Source: Takifugu bimaculatus (Eukaryota; Chordata; Actinopteri; Tetraodontiformes; Tetraodontidae). From it: DNA of 64,000 nucleotides. This document shows, piece after piece, positions 1-12,435 of this stretch. A program made the position numbers and the translations under genes. The stretch is taken from assembly GCA_004026145.2 (NCBI GenBank), contig CP034995.1:732001-796000 (forward strand). The letters run 5' to 3'. Positions within the stretch are counted from its first letter, which is position 1; the number at the start of each line of letters is the position of its first letter. The notes beneath the pieces were generated by a model, which searched no databases, had not been told where the DNA came from, and saw only the letters and a list, made by a program, of their open reading frames with translations.

Positions 1-42
<42 letters not shown>

Positions 43-55
43 GCGTGCTTGCGTG
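1..55. repeat. (GT)n microsatellite
   Basis: Uninterrupted GT dinucleotides from the window edge to about position 37, then a degenerate GTGC-rich tail. It is cut by the window boundary. Confidence 0.95.
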
Positions 56-1029
56 CGCGCGTGTGTGTACCCAATAGAATGTGACAAATCATAAAAAATG
101 TTTGACAAACAGCTAAAGCTCAACATTGCTTGTCAAGTGTTTCAGCTAGTTTAAAGCTCTTCACAGTAAGTAGGAAATTTAGACAGATTTAAAAGCCAAA
201 TTTTGACAGGCTCCCAGTTCATGTGGCTGCAAAGGTCTCTGTCTCTGTCTGTCTCTCTCTCTCAGGATCTGTTTTTTGCATGGTCTTCGTGTTGCGATCC
301 AGGTCCAAAAAGCCAGTCTGAGGAGCTGGAATGGCATTGAGACCGGTATTCATGCAACAGCCTTGATGTGACTGCAGTACCATTATTTCCTGCTGAAATA
401 CAAATCTCCCGCGTCTCATCCCTGCTTGACCTGCATCTCACCATGACAATCATTTGTTCCTCAATCTCTCCTCACTTTCCTGTGGAAGGGTTGAATCTGG
501 AAATGTCTCATGTCTCATGTGAATCTGATGCCAACAGCCTCTACTCACCCTGCTTCTTCCCTCAGCTTCAGCACCAATCCTCATTCCCTCTGCCCCTGCT
601 TCCCCCTCCCATTCACTTCTTCCATGGCTGTGCTTCATTTTTAGGCTCACTTTCTGGTCTTTCAGGCCTGCCCTCTCTCCCGCTGTGTTCCCACTCCCTG
701 GAAAAGATTTTCTTTATTGTTATAAAATGAAAGAGATGGCTTTTAGAGAGGGTTCAAGCATCGATGTGCAGGTTAGCGTGTGAGGAGGAAGAGGGGAGGG
801 ACTGGCCTCAATTTGTGGAGTGTAGCGCCCCCGTGTGGTCACTGTAAAATGCCATCGTGGATTATTTCTGACTAACCCTCTTTCTGTCATATTAGGCGAT
901 GCAATCATCAAATCACATCTATTTTTTGTATGTAACTACATACTATTATATTTCCAGTATATATTTATTTTATTCTTGACATATAACCAACCGTGATTTT
1001 GTAAATCGAGGAACATTAAAAGACTCGTC

Positions 1030-1030
<1 letters not shown>
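56..1030. other. Intergenic DNA, no gene recognised
   Basis: Several short open frames occur, but none looks like a known protein, none has convincing splice signals and all are low-complexity or Ser/Pro/Leu-rich. A pyrimidine-rich stretch (about 540-700, CT-rich) is the only compositional feature. It could be the distal 3' flank or UTR of a gene to the left, but nothing in it shows that. Confidence 0.5.
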
Positions 1031-1082
<52 letters not shown>

Positions 1083-1096
1083 GGGGGGGGGGGGGC
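1031..1096. repeat. (TG)n microsatellite followed by a G homopolymer
   Basis: About 25 TG units run directly into about 15 consecutive G (1081-1095). This compound repeat is prone to length errors in any sequencing technology. Confidence 0.95.
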
Positions 1097-1300
1097 GGGG
1101 TAGCTGCCTGCCTTTGAAATATCATCTTTGTCAGTACTTTATCCATGATGTACGGTACTTGTCATTTTTTCAAGAAGACTTTTTATTTTTCATCTGTGGG
1201 TAATTAAATTGTCTCTCTTTGGCAGTTATGTTGCCAGCATGAATTCCCAGTTATGTGACTACTTTCAGGTGTTTTCATCCTGTACCCTCCATTCTCAAGT

Positions 1301-1370
<70 letters not shown>
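1301..1370. repeat. (TAGA)n tetranucleotide microsatellite
   Basis: About 17 perfect TAGA/GATA units, about 240 bp upstream of the PARN start codon. This is a typical hypervariable tetranucleotide locus. Confidence 0.97.
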
Positions 1371-1371
<1 letters not shown>

Positions 1372-1608
1372 GTTTAACAAATGACATCAGACAAATGTAA
1401 AATCCAATAATCTTTGATTATTCCTGCGGTGAATATACAAATATACAATCCGAAAGGGTTTTTAAAAAAAAACAAAAAAAAAAACAATAAACCCTTAAAT
1501 CGGTTCTCGTGCGCAGCGACCCCGGAAGTGTTTGTAAAACGGTTAAAAGCCACTTGGCTGTGGCTAACTAGTGTTAGCTGTCAACCGGGTGCAGTCTTTT
1601 GTGCAGGG

Positions 1609-2126
1609 ATGGAGCTGACACGCCGAAGTAAGTACCCTGCCAGGTTTTGCTCATTGGGTATCGTTGCTCCATTCTGTGCAGCGTGGACGTAAGAAACAGA
1701 TTCTTGCTGGGATAAAATGGTTTCGTATGTGAAGAACGCTTTTCCTCGAGGTTTGCCATGCTAGCTAGCATGTTGCTAAGCTATTGGATCGTCTTGTGGT
1801 GAGCATAGTCTTTAATGAATGTTCTTTTTTTGCTTGGTGTTTTTCAGATTTTAAAGAGTGTTTAAACACTGTATACAGTGCAATTGAAGAAGCAGATTTT
1901 CTTGCCATCGATGGAGAATTTTCAGGTAACTGTGCAAGAATTTTATTTATTTAAATGGAGTTTAATATTTTAAAGAACATTGCACCTCCCTAACTACTGC
2001 AGTCAAATATTATTTATTATATTTACCAGGTCAAGCAAATCTATTCTTTTAATGTACTATAGCGTGAATTGTTAATATCAAATTGTTGGGGCTTTTGCCT
2101 GAACAATGCATCACTTCCAGTTTATC

Positions 2127-2187
<61 letters not shown>

Positions 2188-5100
2188 TAGGGATAAGTGA
2201 TGGTCCCAATGTCAGCGCTCTCACCAATGGACTGGACACACCAGAGGAGCGATACACAAAGCTTAAAAAGGTTTGTTCATCTAGTTTCTCACTGTGGTCA
2301 TTGGATGCTTTCTTGTTGATTTTAATGGTTTAATTTTTCCCACTAGCACTCTATGGACTTCCTGCTCTTCCAGTTTGGATTATGCACGTTCAAGTACGAT
2401 CAGACAAAGTCAAAGTGAGTCAGAACTGATGCTGATATTATTCTGGACAATTGCAATACAGCTCAGTGTTGTCACTTCATCATTAACATTGTCTTTTATG
2501 CATGAACCCTTTCATTCTAATGTGCATAGTTATTATCTACAGAAGATGAAACACTGATGTTGCTGCTTTGTCTCTCGGACAAATAAACTCTCAAATTAAA
2601 ATGAGGGATAAGTAAGATGGATGTATATTTGCTGATTCAACCCATTAATTCCAGATGGTTTTTTTTCTGCTTTCTCGCCACTGCAGGTATATTATAAAGC
2701 CTTTTAATTTTTACGTATTCCCCAAGCCGTTCAACAGGACCTCACCTGACAAAAAGTTCATCTGTCAAGTCAGTATCTTGTTCAGAGACGCTTTTAATTC
2801 TGCATTTGCTTTCTTCTGTGAATTTTGGGTAGATATTTAGTTTGAAAAGCTCATTCACGACGACATCTTATCGTTTTCCTTTTGCTGTAGAGTTCCAGCA
2901 TTGATTTCCTGGCTAGTCAGGGATTTGATTTCAACAAGGTGTTCTGTAATGGTGAGTTAATTTGATGAAAATGTCTCGGGCTGAAAAATTGTCCAAGATC
3001 ATTTGTGTGTGTTATTCCAAACCCGGTACCTCAAATCTGATTCCCTCTTGATTTCATTATGTTTCCAGTATCAAAACCTTTTTCTTGTCTTAACAGGAAT
3101 TCCGTATCTTAATCAAGAGGAGGAAGCCCAGTTAAGGGAGCAGACTGAGGAGAGGAGAAATCAACAAGCTAATGGTGTGGGGACTCCATCCTATATCTCG
3201 CCATCATCATCCAAAGGCCCTGCCCATGTCCCAGAGGAACATAAGGAGTTCATCAACAAAGTCATGTAGGTATTACTGGACTCTTCTCCTGCAGGATAGC
3301 AGCATGCAGAACAGCAGGTTACCGTGGCAATGTACGTTTGTAAGTTGTATCTCCTGGTTTCTTCAGAGAAAAGGTGGAGGCTCTTTTCAGCGGCACTGAG
3401 AAGACTCTGGTCTTGGAACCGTGTACTGGGTAATCTGCTCTCCTCTTTAAACCCATTAATACAGTTAATTTGTAAGTCATGTGCCTATAAACACATTATG
3501 TTGGCCACCAGGTTTCAAAGAAAGCTGATCTATCAGACCCTGAACTGGAAGTGAGTGTCCACAAGTTATACTGGTGGTGAGGGTTTTGGATTTGTAGCTA
3601 AAGTTCTTGATTTGTCTCACCTGGACCAGGTTTCCAAAGGGCCTACACGTGGAAACCATCGAAACACAAAAAGTAAAACTCCGCATTTCTGCAAATACTG
3701 CTGTTGTGCTGGAGAGCGTGGCATTTATGCAAGTGTTGTGTGCATGCAGAAAGAACGATTTATCCAGGTCAGCAGAGTCGACGAGGAAGAGAGGAAGAGA
3801 CGGAAACAGCAGAAGCTGGAGCGAGAGCAGGTGAAAACTCTCCAAATGTCTTTTTGTTGAAGAGTTTGTAGCCGTTGGTTTGACCGTGTGTCTGCCTCAA
3901 CAGGAGGAGCTGAATGATGCGGTGGGCTTCTCCAGGGTCATCCACGCCATTTCCCAGTCTGTACGTTCAGCTGGCACCCTCACCGCTCCTCTGCCACAGT
4001 CTTCCTGTCTTTTCAGTTCTGTCTTTATTTTACCTGCAGGGGAAACTTGTTGTGGGCCACAACATGCTGCTGGATGTGATGCACACCATCTACCAGTTCT
4101 ACTGTCCTCTGCCAGAGGTGCACGTTTAGCAGGATTATTGGAAATATGCTGCTACCACATGGAAAACAAGCACGAATAACATAGAAACACTTTCTTTTTC
4201 TGTAGGACCTACAAGATTTTAAAGAGGTGACGATGTGTGTTTTTCCAAGGTAAAACTATCTTGTTTCAATTTTTATTTTTTTATTTGATGTGTTTGTTTG
4301 TTTTTTATTTCATTCTTTAATCTCTGTGTCCAGACTTCTGGACACAAAGTTGATGGCTTCCACGCAACCTTTCAAGGTAAATGATTTTGGGGGGGGGTTG
4401 CAGCTAACAGATGGATGTCAGTTCCATCTTTTCACGTGTGCCAATTCCTTTCCAGGAGATGATCTCCAACACCTCTCTGGCAGAGTTGGAGAAGCAGCTG
4501 AAGGAAAGCCCGTTCAAGCCTCCGCAAGTTGGTGAGTAAATGCAGACCTGATGGTGTCTTTGTCAGCCTGCAAATGTCAACGATGGTTATTTTTACTGTT
4601 AAGAAACCGCCGAGGGATTCCCCAGTTATGACGCGGCCAAGGAACAGCTCCACGAGGCCGGGTATGACGCTTACATCACCGGCCTCTGTTTCATCTCAAT
4701 GACCAACTATCTCGGTAACTCCTCTGACCACCGCCACCTTTTATGAGACTTTAACATGATCTTTAATTGGGTTCCTTGTCTACAGGCTCCTTCTTGACCC
4801 CGCCCAAAGCGTACATCTCGGCGAGATCGAAGCTGATCGAGCCTTTTTTCAACAAGTAAGATTCCCTCCGATTTCCTCTTCCTGCCTGTCCCTCAACAAC
4901 AGCTGCAACATTTTAAACCCTTCCGTTTTTCTCGAGGCTTTTCCTGATGAGGATCATTGATATTCCCTACCTCAACATCACAGGACCTGATCGTGAGTGG
5001 GACACTTCTGCACAGCGACTCGCAGCTCGTTCTTCCAGTCACAGCAGCTGATCATTGTGCTCTTCCCACAGTGCAACCGAAACGAGACAACGTTTTATAC

Positions 5101-6679
5101 GTCACCTTCCCAAAAGAATGGAAGACCAGTGACCTCTACCAGCTGTTTAGTGCCTTTGGTAAAACATCTCAAGCCACTGTTGATTCGTTTTTGTTTTTTT
5201 AACACCTGCATTTTTGAGTTTCTCTGTCAACTTAAGAAAATAATCTCCCCAGGAAACATCCAGGTTTCATGGATCGACGACACGTCTGCGTTCGTGTCCC
5301 TCAGTCAGACAGACCAGGTTCAGATCGGTGAGTGTCGCACAGCTGAGTGGAAAGGCTGAGTTGAACTGCTGACGCAACACGCTTACCTTCCTCAGCGATG
5401 AACACCAGCCGCTATGCAGAGAGCTACAGGATCCAGACGTATGCAGAGTACGTCCAGAGTAAACAGGACAAGGAGAAGGGTGCTCAGACGACCAAAGCCT
5501 GGGGAGAGGACGGATGGGTCAAGTCTCACTACACTACCTCCAGCAGTTTTGGATATCTCAGGTAGGCCTGTGCCAGTGTACACTTTTTTTATTTTTTTTT
5601 TAGGAACAACCTGTTGGTAAACAACAATTTATGTACGGTTTCAGGAGTTTGAGAAAACGAAGCATCAGTCCTGCTCAAGGAGAACAAGGGATGGGGAATT
5701 CTCCAGCTACAGACGGATGGAGTCACGACTTGTACCCAGATAACACAGGCAGCAAGAAAATTAAGATTGATGGTGATCGAACTTTCTTGGTTTGAGTTAT
5801 TTCATCACATTTATGGCCTGCTTTCACATTTCTCATGTAAATCAAAAAGAATTGCTCATTCTTTTTTTTTTTTCCTCTTAAGAAATGACTGAACAGGCAC
5901 GTTCACAGGCTGTAGAGAGCAAGACCTCAGAAGGATGGTTAAAGATGGCGTAAGTGAAACCACCTATTCAGCCTGTTTGTGACGATGAGGGTGGGTTTTA
6001 ATGCATTTGTGCGCTGCAGAGATTCATCAGTGACAGCTATAGTCCTAGACGAGAAGGAGGACGACGATGATGATGAGGATGAAGAGGCAACTCATGAGAG
6101 CACCGAATTAAGAGATAATGCTGAAGGGACACTAGCCTGGGAAAAAGCCAGCACTAACAAAGAAAGGACCAAAGAAGAAGAAAAAGAAGTCTGAAGGTGC
6201 GTTTTAGTATGGGTGCACGCTGCCTGACAGGTTACTTCATTATGACTCCATTCATGGCTTCAGATGTCCCCATGTTGCATCATTAAAAGTGGTCCACTGC
6301 TTTGTATTATCATTCCTCCAGCACAGCAAGCATCTGTTTGCAAGCTAATGTAGCATGACTTTATGGATGATGGAAAACCAGCACCATCAAAACATTGTTC
6401 ATCCAAATAAACGTTTAAAAAATGGCTTGCAATTAAAAACACGGCTTCCTTTCATTGCAGTTCTATTAGGGAGTGTTATTCATGAATTCAGGGCATTTAG
6501 CAGCTGAAGGATGTTTCCCCACAGACTGACTACAAATATTAAAAATCCATGGAAAGTTGCCTTGTGGAATCCTCCTGCTGCACACATTGTATTGATTAGA
6601 AAATTAATTATTTTTGTTGGATTGTCTTTATACAGGTGGCGAATCAACAACACTTTTCGAGGTTCCAGAAGTTTGGTAG
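1609..6679 (+). CDS. parn: Poly(A)-specific ribonuclease PARN, 26 exons, apparent one-base break in exon 25
   Basis: Deadenylase that removes poly(A) tails 3'-5' and trims maturing small RNAs. Exons: 1609-1627, 1848-1925, 2191-2270, 2347-2414, 2687-2768, 2891-2951, 3097-3265, 3367-3429, 3512-3550, 3630-3672, 3750-3830, 3904-3960, 4040-4117, 4206-4249, 4334-4376, 4456-4531, 4604-4714, 4786-4855, 4937-4992, 5072-5158, 5253-5327, 5396-5561, 5645-5772, 5883-5949, 6020-6196, 6636-6679; all have GT-AG ends and phases agree through exon 24. Exon 2 holds the DGEF catalytic motif; exon 13 reads GHNMLLD (second DEDD motif) and exon 17 AGYDAYITG (third). The RRM-like region has FPKEWKTSDLYQLFSAFG. Exon 25 begins with an acidic run, then a Lys-rich tract. 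In the frame entering exon 25 translation stops at 6192-6194, but one base over the Lys-rich tract continues to 6196 and joins exon 26 (LFEVPEVW, stop), matching the human tail (LFEVPDTW). The expected product is about 686 residues (human 639). The start is the only ATG giving the family N-terminus. Confidence 0.96.
2134..2186. repeat. (GT)n microsatellite ending at the PARN exon 3 acceptor
   Basis: About 26 GT units fill the end of PARN intron 2 and stop only four bases (CTAG) before exon 3. The usual polypyrimidine tract is therefore replaced by GT repeats. Confidence 0.95.
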
Positions 6680-7722
6680 CGCAAGATGAGTGGAGATGCC
6701 ACTGTCCCACAGAGGAACTCCCACTCGGTTTCATCGGAAGCACTTGGGGGCGATCTACTCCAAGGTCGCACATCACTGGGAGTGGCGCACGCCCTGAAAT
6801 TCATTTGTCACTCAACACATGTGGACTCCTTGTTTGGGGCAATCCGCCAAACTCCTTGACTGGTCAATTAAGCCATAACAGCAGCTGCCATATTTAGATT
6901 TTTGTCACAGAGGAGCAGGAAACTCTTCGACAAAGGTTACAAAGATGCCACTCGCTCGTCTCTCAACCCAAAAAAAAAAACAAATGTTTTACTGTGCTGT
7001 CTGGAATGTGCCACCGCGGACGAGCACTCGCCTCACAACGCTCTTTGAATTACCTCCAGTCTGACGGTGCGTTATCCCCATCAATCAATGTCGGAACTTG
7101 TAATTTACCATATTAGTGTCATTCAGTATTTTAATGCAGCCATTTTTCCAGTTTTTAAAAAAAAAAAAATTAATCCACTTTTATCAGACACCTAAGCTTA
7201 TATCGATGTGATGTTTGTTGGCATTTTGAGTCCTTCATGACAGCTGTTTTTTGTTTGTTTTTTTCGTACAAAGTATTTCGCGACTTTTTGTGTTCAATGT
7301 TTTTGTATCGTATCGCTGTTCAATTATGTCCACATACAAAAGGTGTAAATGTTGAGCGGCATGTAGATTTTTGTATAAGACAACTGTTTAAAAATATTTC
7401 CTTGGATAGGAAAAAATTAAAGAATGTTTGGTTTTTTTTTTTTAGTACTTTGCCTCCATTCTGTGGTTTCCTGAGTTAAACTGAAGCAAATCCAGGATTT
7501 ACATTTATTATTTAAAGGTTGCCTTGGAAAATTCAGTCAATACACAATTGTACATAAGATGTCCAATAAAAATACTGTTGAGCCTAAAACAGCTTGTTAG
7601 AATTAGTTTCCCCAGTTGGTGATGCCAGTACAAAGGGCCATAAATGACCTCATAGAAACCAGAGTGTCCTGAATAGTGAAACCTTTAATGGAATCGGACC
7701 TGTATCCTGATGTGTGCCTGTT
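6680..7722. other. PARN 3' UTR and tail-to-tail interval with REXO5
   Basis: No further coding exon is seen. The + strand has an AATAAA at 7565-7570, a good candidate PARN polyadenylation signal about 0.9 kb after the stop. Several A- and T-runs (6970-6980, 7148-7160, 7433-7442) are present. The REXO5 stop codon on the other strand begins at 7725, so the two genes converge. Confidence 0.6.
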
Positions 7723-9921
7723 TCAGCTGCTTCCTGTCTCTCCTTGGGGGTCTTGTTTTACCTCCAGCAGGCACAAACCAGGACTGTGAGCACTGAAAGA
7801 AGAGGCACGTTTAGAAAAGTTTGAGTTGGTAGCAGCGTTTGTCCACAGGCGGGTGGGTACCTGTGGTGTCCACCCAGGATGACCACAGACAGGGTCCCGT
7901 CTGGCAGGGATCGGAAGAGCCGCCGAAGGCGACGGTCCAGCTTCAGCATCGTGATGCTGTCCTGGTCCTGTGAAAAGTCCCATTATGGATTTGTGAAGAA
8001 AAATGAGAGGGAAACTAAACACTGATCTTTCTCTCAGCTTTTCATATTTTGGAACTTCATGATACCAAACTGACCTGAGATCCAATGCACGTGTGGCTCT
8101 CCTCGCCTTCTGCTGCTATCTGATGAGAATCCACAGTGTTGGCTCTGAGCATTGTCATGGCAACCCACGAAGTTAAGTGTGTTGGAGTCAGGGTTGAACT
8201 GACGAGGTAGTTTTGCTTGCGGAGTTCCTCAGAGGAGCTGAGAGCTCTGCGTTTGTCCGCGGGACTATTGAACTCTGACAACCAGATATGAATTTACCCG
8301 ACAAATGTTGAGCACGACTGCCAACCATGACCGATAATGCCTTTTACTCACGGATGTGTGCGTGCCGCCTGGCGCGGCATCCAGGGTTGGTGGGCAGGAG
8401 AACTCTTTCCACCGGGCCAAAGTGAGAAAAGGTTTCTCTGACCGTCTCCTCAGACAGTTCTGTCTTTGAGGCGTTGTCGTGTTGGAACTGAGCACCATTA
8501 ACTCGAGCGGGGGGGGGCGTGTTTGCTGAGGCGTCTACGGCGCTGACCTCGGCAGAAGCGGTGAGCCGGCCGGCCATGGTGGAGGTCAGTTTAACAGCAT
8601 AGAGATGACTGCTGTTGAGATGATCACATGCCAGAGCATCCAGAGTCAGCTCCAGGTCCAGCAGTGACTCGTCAACAGGCCTCTGTACCTGGAAAACACG
8701 CGCATGAAACACACAAACGACTTGAACGTGACTGAAAGGTGCAGAAAACCACGGGAGGGGTCACCTTGATGTTCTGTCCCTGCACGTTTAGGCCATTCAG
8801 AGTTGCCAGGGCCAGCGCAGCTCCCTCCAGCAGCTCAAACTGGATCTCTGCATGAAGCCTGAAGACCGAAGGTAATTAGAAAAACAACCATAACGAAATC
8901 TGATTTAAAACAAGAGGACGCGAGGCGGTGACTGAAGATAAATGCTGATTCATTAATGTCAGGTGAGTCATAACGAAGGTGAGACGTACCCTCACGGCCG
9001 TGTGCAGCATTCTGATCTTGTGAACCGGTCCACAGCAACAGAACAGCCGCTTCACTTCTCTCTGGGAGAAACCAGCAGGAAACGGCCCCGCGAACACCAC
9101 ACACATGTTGCGAAGGATTGTGCACGACTGCAAATGGAACACAATGAGGGGCGGACAAAAGGGAGAGTCAGATGCTGAAGAAAGGGGAAAAAGGCATCAC
9201 CCTCTGGTCCTGGACCTCCTGGTGAGAGGGACGCCTCTTCAGATGGTCAGAAAAGGATGAAAGCTGGATCACAGAGAGGAAGGGACACTTGGTTTGACTC
9301 CTGAATGAGGCCAGCACCTGCAGGACAAGAGGAAGAGTGAAGAATCACTGAAGACAAGTCCTTCAACAATACAGTACAGCGATTAAAGGAGTGAAATCTG
9401 ACCCTCTGCACTTGTAAACTCACCTGTTTGTCAGAGTTCTGCCACACCTGATTGGACAGACTCAAGGCGACGTCAGCCCGCTTCCCTATAAAGGCTACAG
9501 AGCGGCCGTGTGTTTGCAGTACGTCAGCAAACCTGCAGAAACAGGCGACACCGTCATTAACTTGGAACTGGTGGGGGAAAAAGTCCTGGGGGGTGCAAAT
9601 GTGGGGGGACCAGACCTGCGACGTGAGTGGGGGAGATGAAGCACAGTCAGGGGACGCTTCCTCTACTTTATAACCCCAAAGTTCCTCCAGGTGAAGCTCC
9701 ACAACCTTGGAGAGTAAATACAGGAAAACTTTGGGAATTGAGGACATCTGGCTGGTCCTCAAAATTTTAAGACTGTTTGAGGGTTAAGACTTGGTTTTCA
9801 GGTTGAGATTATATGTTAGGGTTTAGTTTAGGGTCAGGGTTGGGGGTTAGTTGGGATGGTTAGGGGTAAGGGGCTGGGGGATGATTTATGCTTGTGAAAG
9901 TCCTCACAAAGATAGAAGTAC

Positions 9922-9958
<37 letters not shown>

Positions 9959-12435
9959 CCTGCAAGGTCCCATTCTAATAAAGTAGTGAGCCAGCTCCAA
10001 GGCAGCCACAGCATCCTCAGTTGGATTATGACCCTTCCTATCTTCTGTTTGTATTTTCTTGCTAAGGAACAATTAGAAATGTTAGTTATTAAGTACAGGA
10101 GTGTGTGTGTGTGTGTGTGTGGGAGGGGGGGGGGTTACAGGAATACAACCTACTTCAGCACCACCTCAGTCAGAACCTTGAGTTTAAACTTCTGTCCACA
10201 CTGTCTCCTGTACAGCAGTGAGGTGTCGATCACATGCTGGTGGATCATCTGCAGGGACATAAAACCGCAAAATCTAAGTTTTGTTTAAATTCCTCCAATC
10301 TCAAATATCAACTTCCGGTCCAAGTGGGACTGCTGGGCACTTTTCTCTTCCGAAGGAGTGAAAACTGATTAGAAGTCATTTAAATGCATCTCAACAACAT
10401 ATTCAAAAACACTTCAATAACTTTAGTTATTATCCCTCATCAGCTCTAATCTCTCAATTTTCCAGTATTAAAACAGAGTGATGGCGACTCACTTTCAAAG
10501 CCATCAGGTCATTGTTAATGGAATGGCCGACCAACACCGCATCACTCGGCAACAGTGTCCGGAGCTGCGCCTGAACGTCCCTCAGGGTGGTCCTGACGGG
10601 CCGCAGCATGGCCGCAGTTATACCAGAGAAGCTACGGGAAAGAATATTTTATGGCTGTTGCTGCATTTTTAAACGCCATACCTGTGTGTGTGTGTGTGTG
10701 TGTGTGTACCAGGTGAGGTAGTTGAGAATATGGTTCTGAGGTTTCACCAGCTGATCCAGTAAACACTTCCCATCGCTGTCCACCAGGGAAACACGAGTCA
10801 ACTCATATCCCTGTCCTGTTAAACACTAAAGAAAACATCAGCAGACTGACTGACTGACTGACTGACTGACTGACTGACTGACTGACTGACTGACTGAGTG
10901 CAATAGTAATATGCTAACTCCTAACAGCAACAACAACAGTGAAAACATATTGTGAGAACAGTGCACGTGAATCTCTGTATCAGTGTGTTGGTTGTTTGAA
11001 TCAGTGGATATATAGGAAGTCTGTAACTGCCTGACTTTATTAATAGTTAATTACCATCTCACAGTCAAGTCCAAACAGTGGGCTGCTGTCTGTCACACAG
11101 GCAACACTGTCTGTGCACGCAAACTCTTCGAAGCCAGGAACTCCTGTCAGGGCACATGATGACAAAGCAGAGAGCGTTTCAGTACGTTTATGGAAATCAG
11201 TCTGAAAACACACACCTGTTCGATAATCACAGACACCTGGGCACCACATCATGCATTCTGCTGAGGGTGTCAGTTACTCACCTTTAACAGGGAAATGTTT
11301 CTTGATCATCTCCTCCTGAGTGAGAACATATGCTGTTAGTCCTCTCTTCTGGGTCCCGTACGCAGTGATGACAGGGTGAATCCTCAGAGCTGCAGCAGTG
11401 AATAACAGACACACACAAACACAGACACACACAGGAGAACAAGGGTAAATATTATTAACCTCAGCAGTTTTGTTCTATCTTTTGGTTGATTTCACTCTAA
11501 TTCCTGAGCACTCCATTTTTAAAGACCGTTAAAAAAGTAAGCATCCAATCTTAATTTAAGATCAAGAATACAGATAAAACATTCTGTCACCATCATCTTG
11601 ACATTCTGTTTATTAAAAAAATGGTAAAAAAGAACAAAAAAATAAACATGCTTGACACAGTCTGCAACTATTAATTATTGTAACGTAGAGATAAACACTG
11701 ACATGCTCACCTTTGTCCAGCTGACTGTTTTCACCATGTCTCTGCGGGCGGAACAGGGAGTCTGACTTAGGGAGCTCACTGCTGAAGATGGCCGATGCTA
11801 TGTCTGTAGGTGATGGCGTAAAGGTGACCCTCTAATCCAGCCAAATAAGAGAAAGCCACTGATTGGAATCTTCAAGCACAAACAATGCGAATGTGTAACT
11901 TTCCATCACCGGGGGTTACGTACAGTGGTGTATCTGCTCCTTAGGTGTCGCAGACTGAGGTAGTGTCTGTAAAAGTCACTCTGGCTCAAATCCCTCCACG
12001 ATCACCACGTTCAAAGCTTTAATCTTCCTCTGATGGAAGAGTCGGCACCAGCTACAGGAGACACAGGGGTGTAATGTGCAGCACACTTTTAGATTATTAT
12101 TATTATTAGAGCACTGTAAGTGCATTAAAGAGACTCATGTGATGGGGAGAAATAAGATCCTACCATCACAGTCATTACCTGGGCTTTTTATTGCCACCTG
12201 TTTTCCCCAGAGCAGCATAATGAAGCAGCTCCACCAGCTCATTCAGTGTAATTGGTTGTGGAAAGAGATCAGGCATCGCACAGATCCTTGCTGAGCGGGA
12301 CTCTCGTCCAGTCTCCAGTTTCTCCTCACTTTCCTGCAGAGTTTTCCTTCTCTTGGCCTGCTCATGTTCTGAGGGGATGATGTTCTTTCTTTTATTGCCG
12401 CTGTATGTCATTGATTGTGATGCTGCAGGATCCAT
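7723..12435 (-). CDS. rexo5: RNA exonuclease 5 (REXO5, NEF-sp), about 16 exons, one-base break in exon 2
   Basis: DEDDh 3'-5' exoribonuclease with C-terminal RRM domains. Coding exons, 5' to 3': 12179-12435, 11924-12051, 11711-11831, about 11282-11388, 11055-11148, 10711-10826, 10493-10631, 10155-10250, 9956-10062, 9424-9535, about 9195-9318, 8992-9129, 8768-8858, 8356-8691, about 8074-8277, about 7863-7967 and 7723-7793 (stop). Motif I is FGLDCEM (exon 5), motif II GHSINNDLMALK (exon 7), motif III HNPTEDAVAALELA (exon 9). RRM1 follows (CVVFAGPFPAGFSQREVKRLF, with LHAEIQFELLEGAALALATL); a second RRM is in the last exons (VRETFSHFGPVERVLLP). The N-terminus has a basic KRRKTL stretch that could act as an NLS. 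Exon 2 reaches an in-frame TGA after VVIVEG; shifting by one base at 11983-11993 restores a plausible frame (LSQSDFYRHYLSLRHL) and the correct phase into exon 3. ATG 12433-12435 is the first in-frame ATG. Some exon ends are approximate. Confidence 0.92.
9735..9955. mobile_element. Dispersed teleost repeat with TTAGGG-like core and (GT)n end
   Basis: Inside a REXO5 intron. The stretch opens with TTGAGGACAT near 9739, continues with GGGTTAAGACTTGGTTTT and many TTAGGG/GTTAGGG-like words (9812-9875), closes with the inverted counterpart AGTCCTCACAA (9899-9909) and ends in (GT)n to 9955. From memory this resembles a dispersed repeat common in fish genomes and microsatellite clones. The short inverted ends suggest a non-autonomous element. 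No coding capacity is seen. Family name and class are not determined. Confidence 0.65.
10101..10135. repeat. (GT)n plus G homopolymer in a REXO5 intron
   Basis: About ten GT units followed by a G-rich run (to 10134), lying 20 bp from the 5' splice site of REXO5 exon 8 on the opposite strand. Confidence 0.9.
10685..10708. repeat. (GT)n touching the REXO5 exon 6 donor
   Basis: Twelve GT units. On the REXO5 strand the exon 6 donor reads GTACACACAC, so the microsatellite begins at the splice site itself. Confidence 0.9.
10844..10897. repeat. (ACTG)n tetranucleotide microsatellite
   Basis: Thirteen or so perfect ACTG/GACT units just upstream (in REXO5 sense) of the exon 6 acceptor, inside the intron. 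Confidence 0.95.

Noticed and set aside
2106..2333. Open frame containing a VCVCVC run
   Set aside because: It is a translated (GT)n microsatellite in PARN intron 2; the same applies to frames at 9851, 9860 and 56672.
9790..9880. TTAGGG-like words suggesting an interstitial telomere
   Set aside because: The words are irregular and framed by GAGGAC/GTCCTC inverted ends and a GT tail, which fits a dispersed fish repeat better than telomeric arrays.
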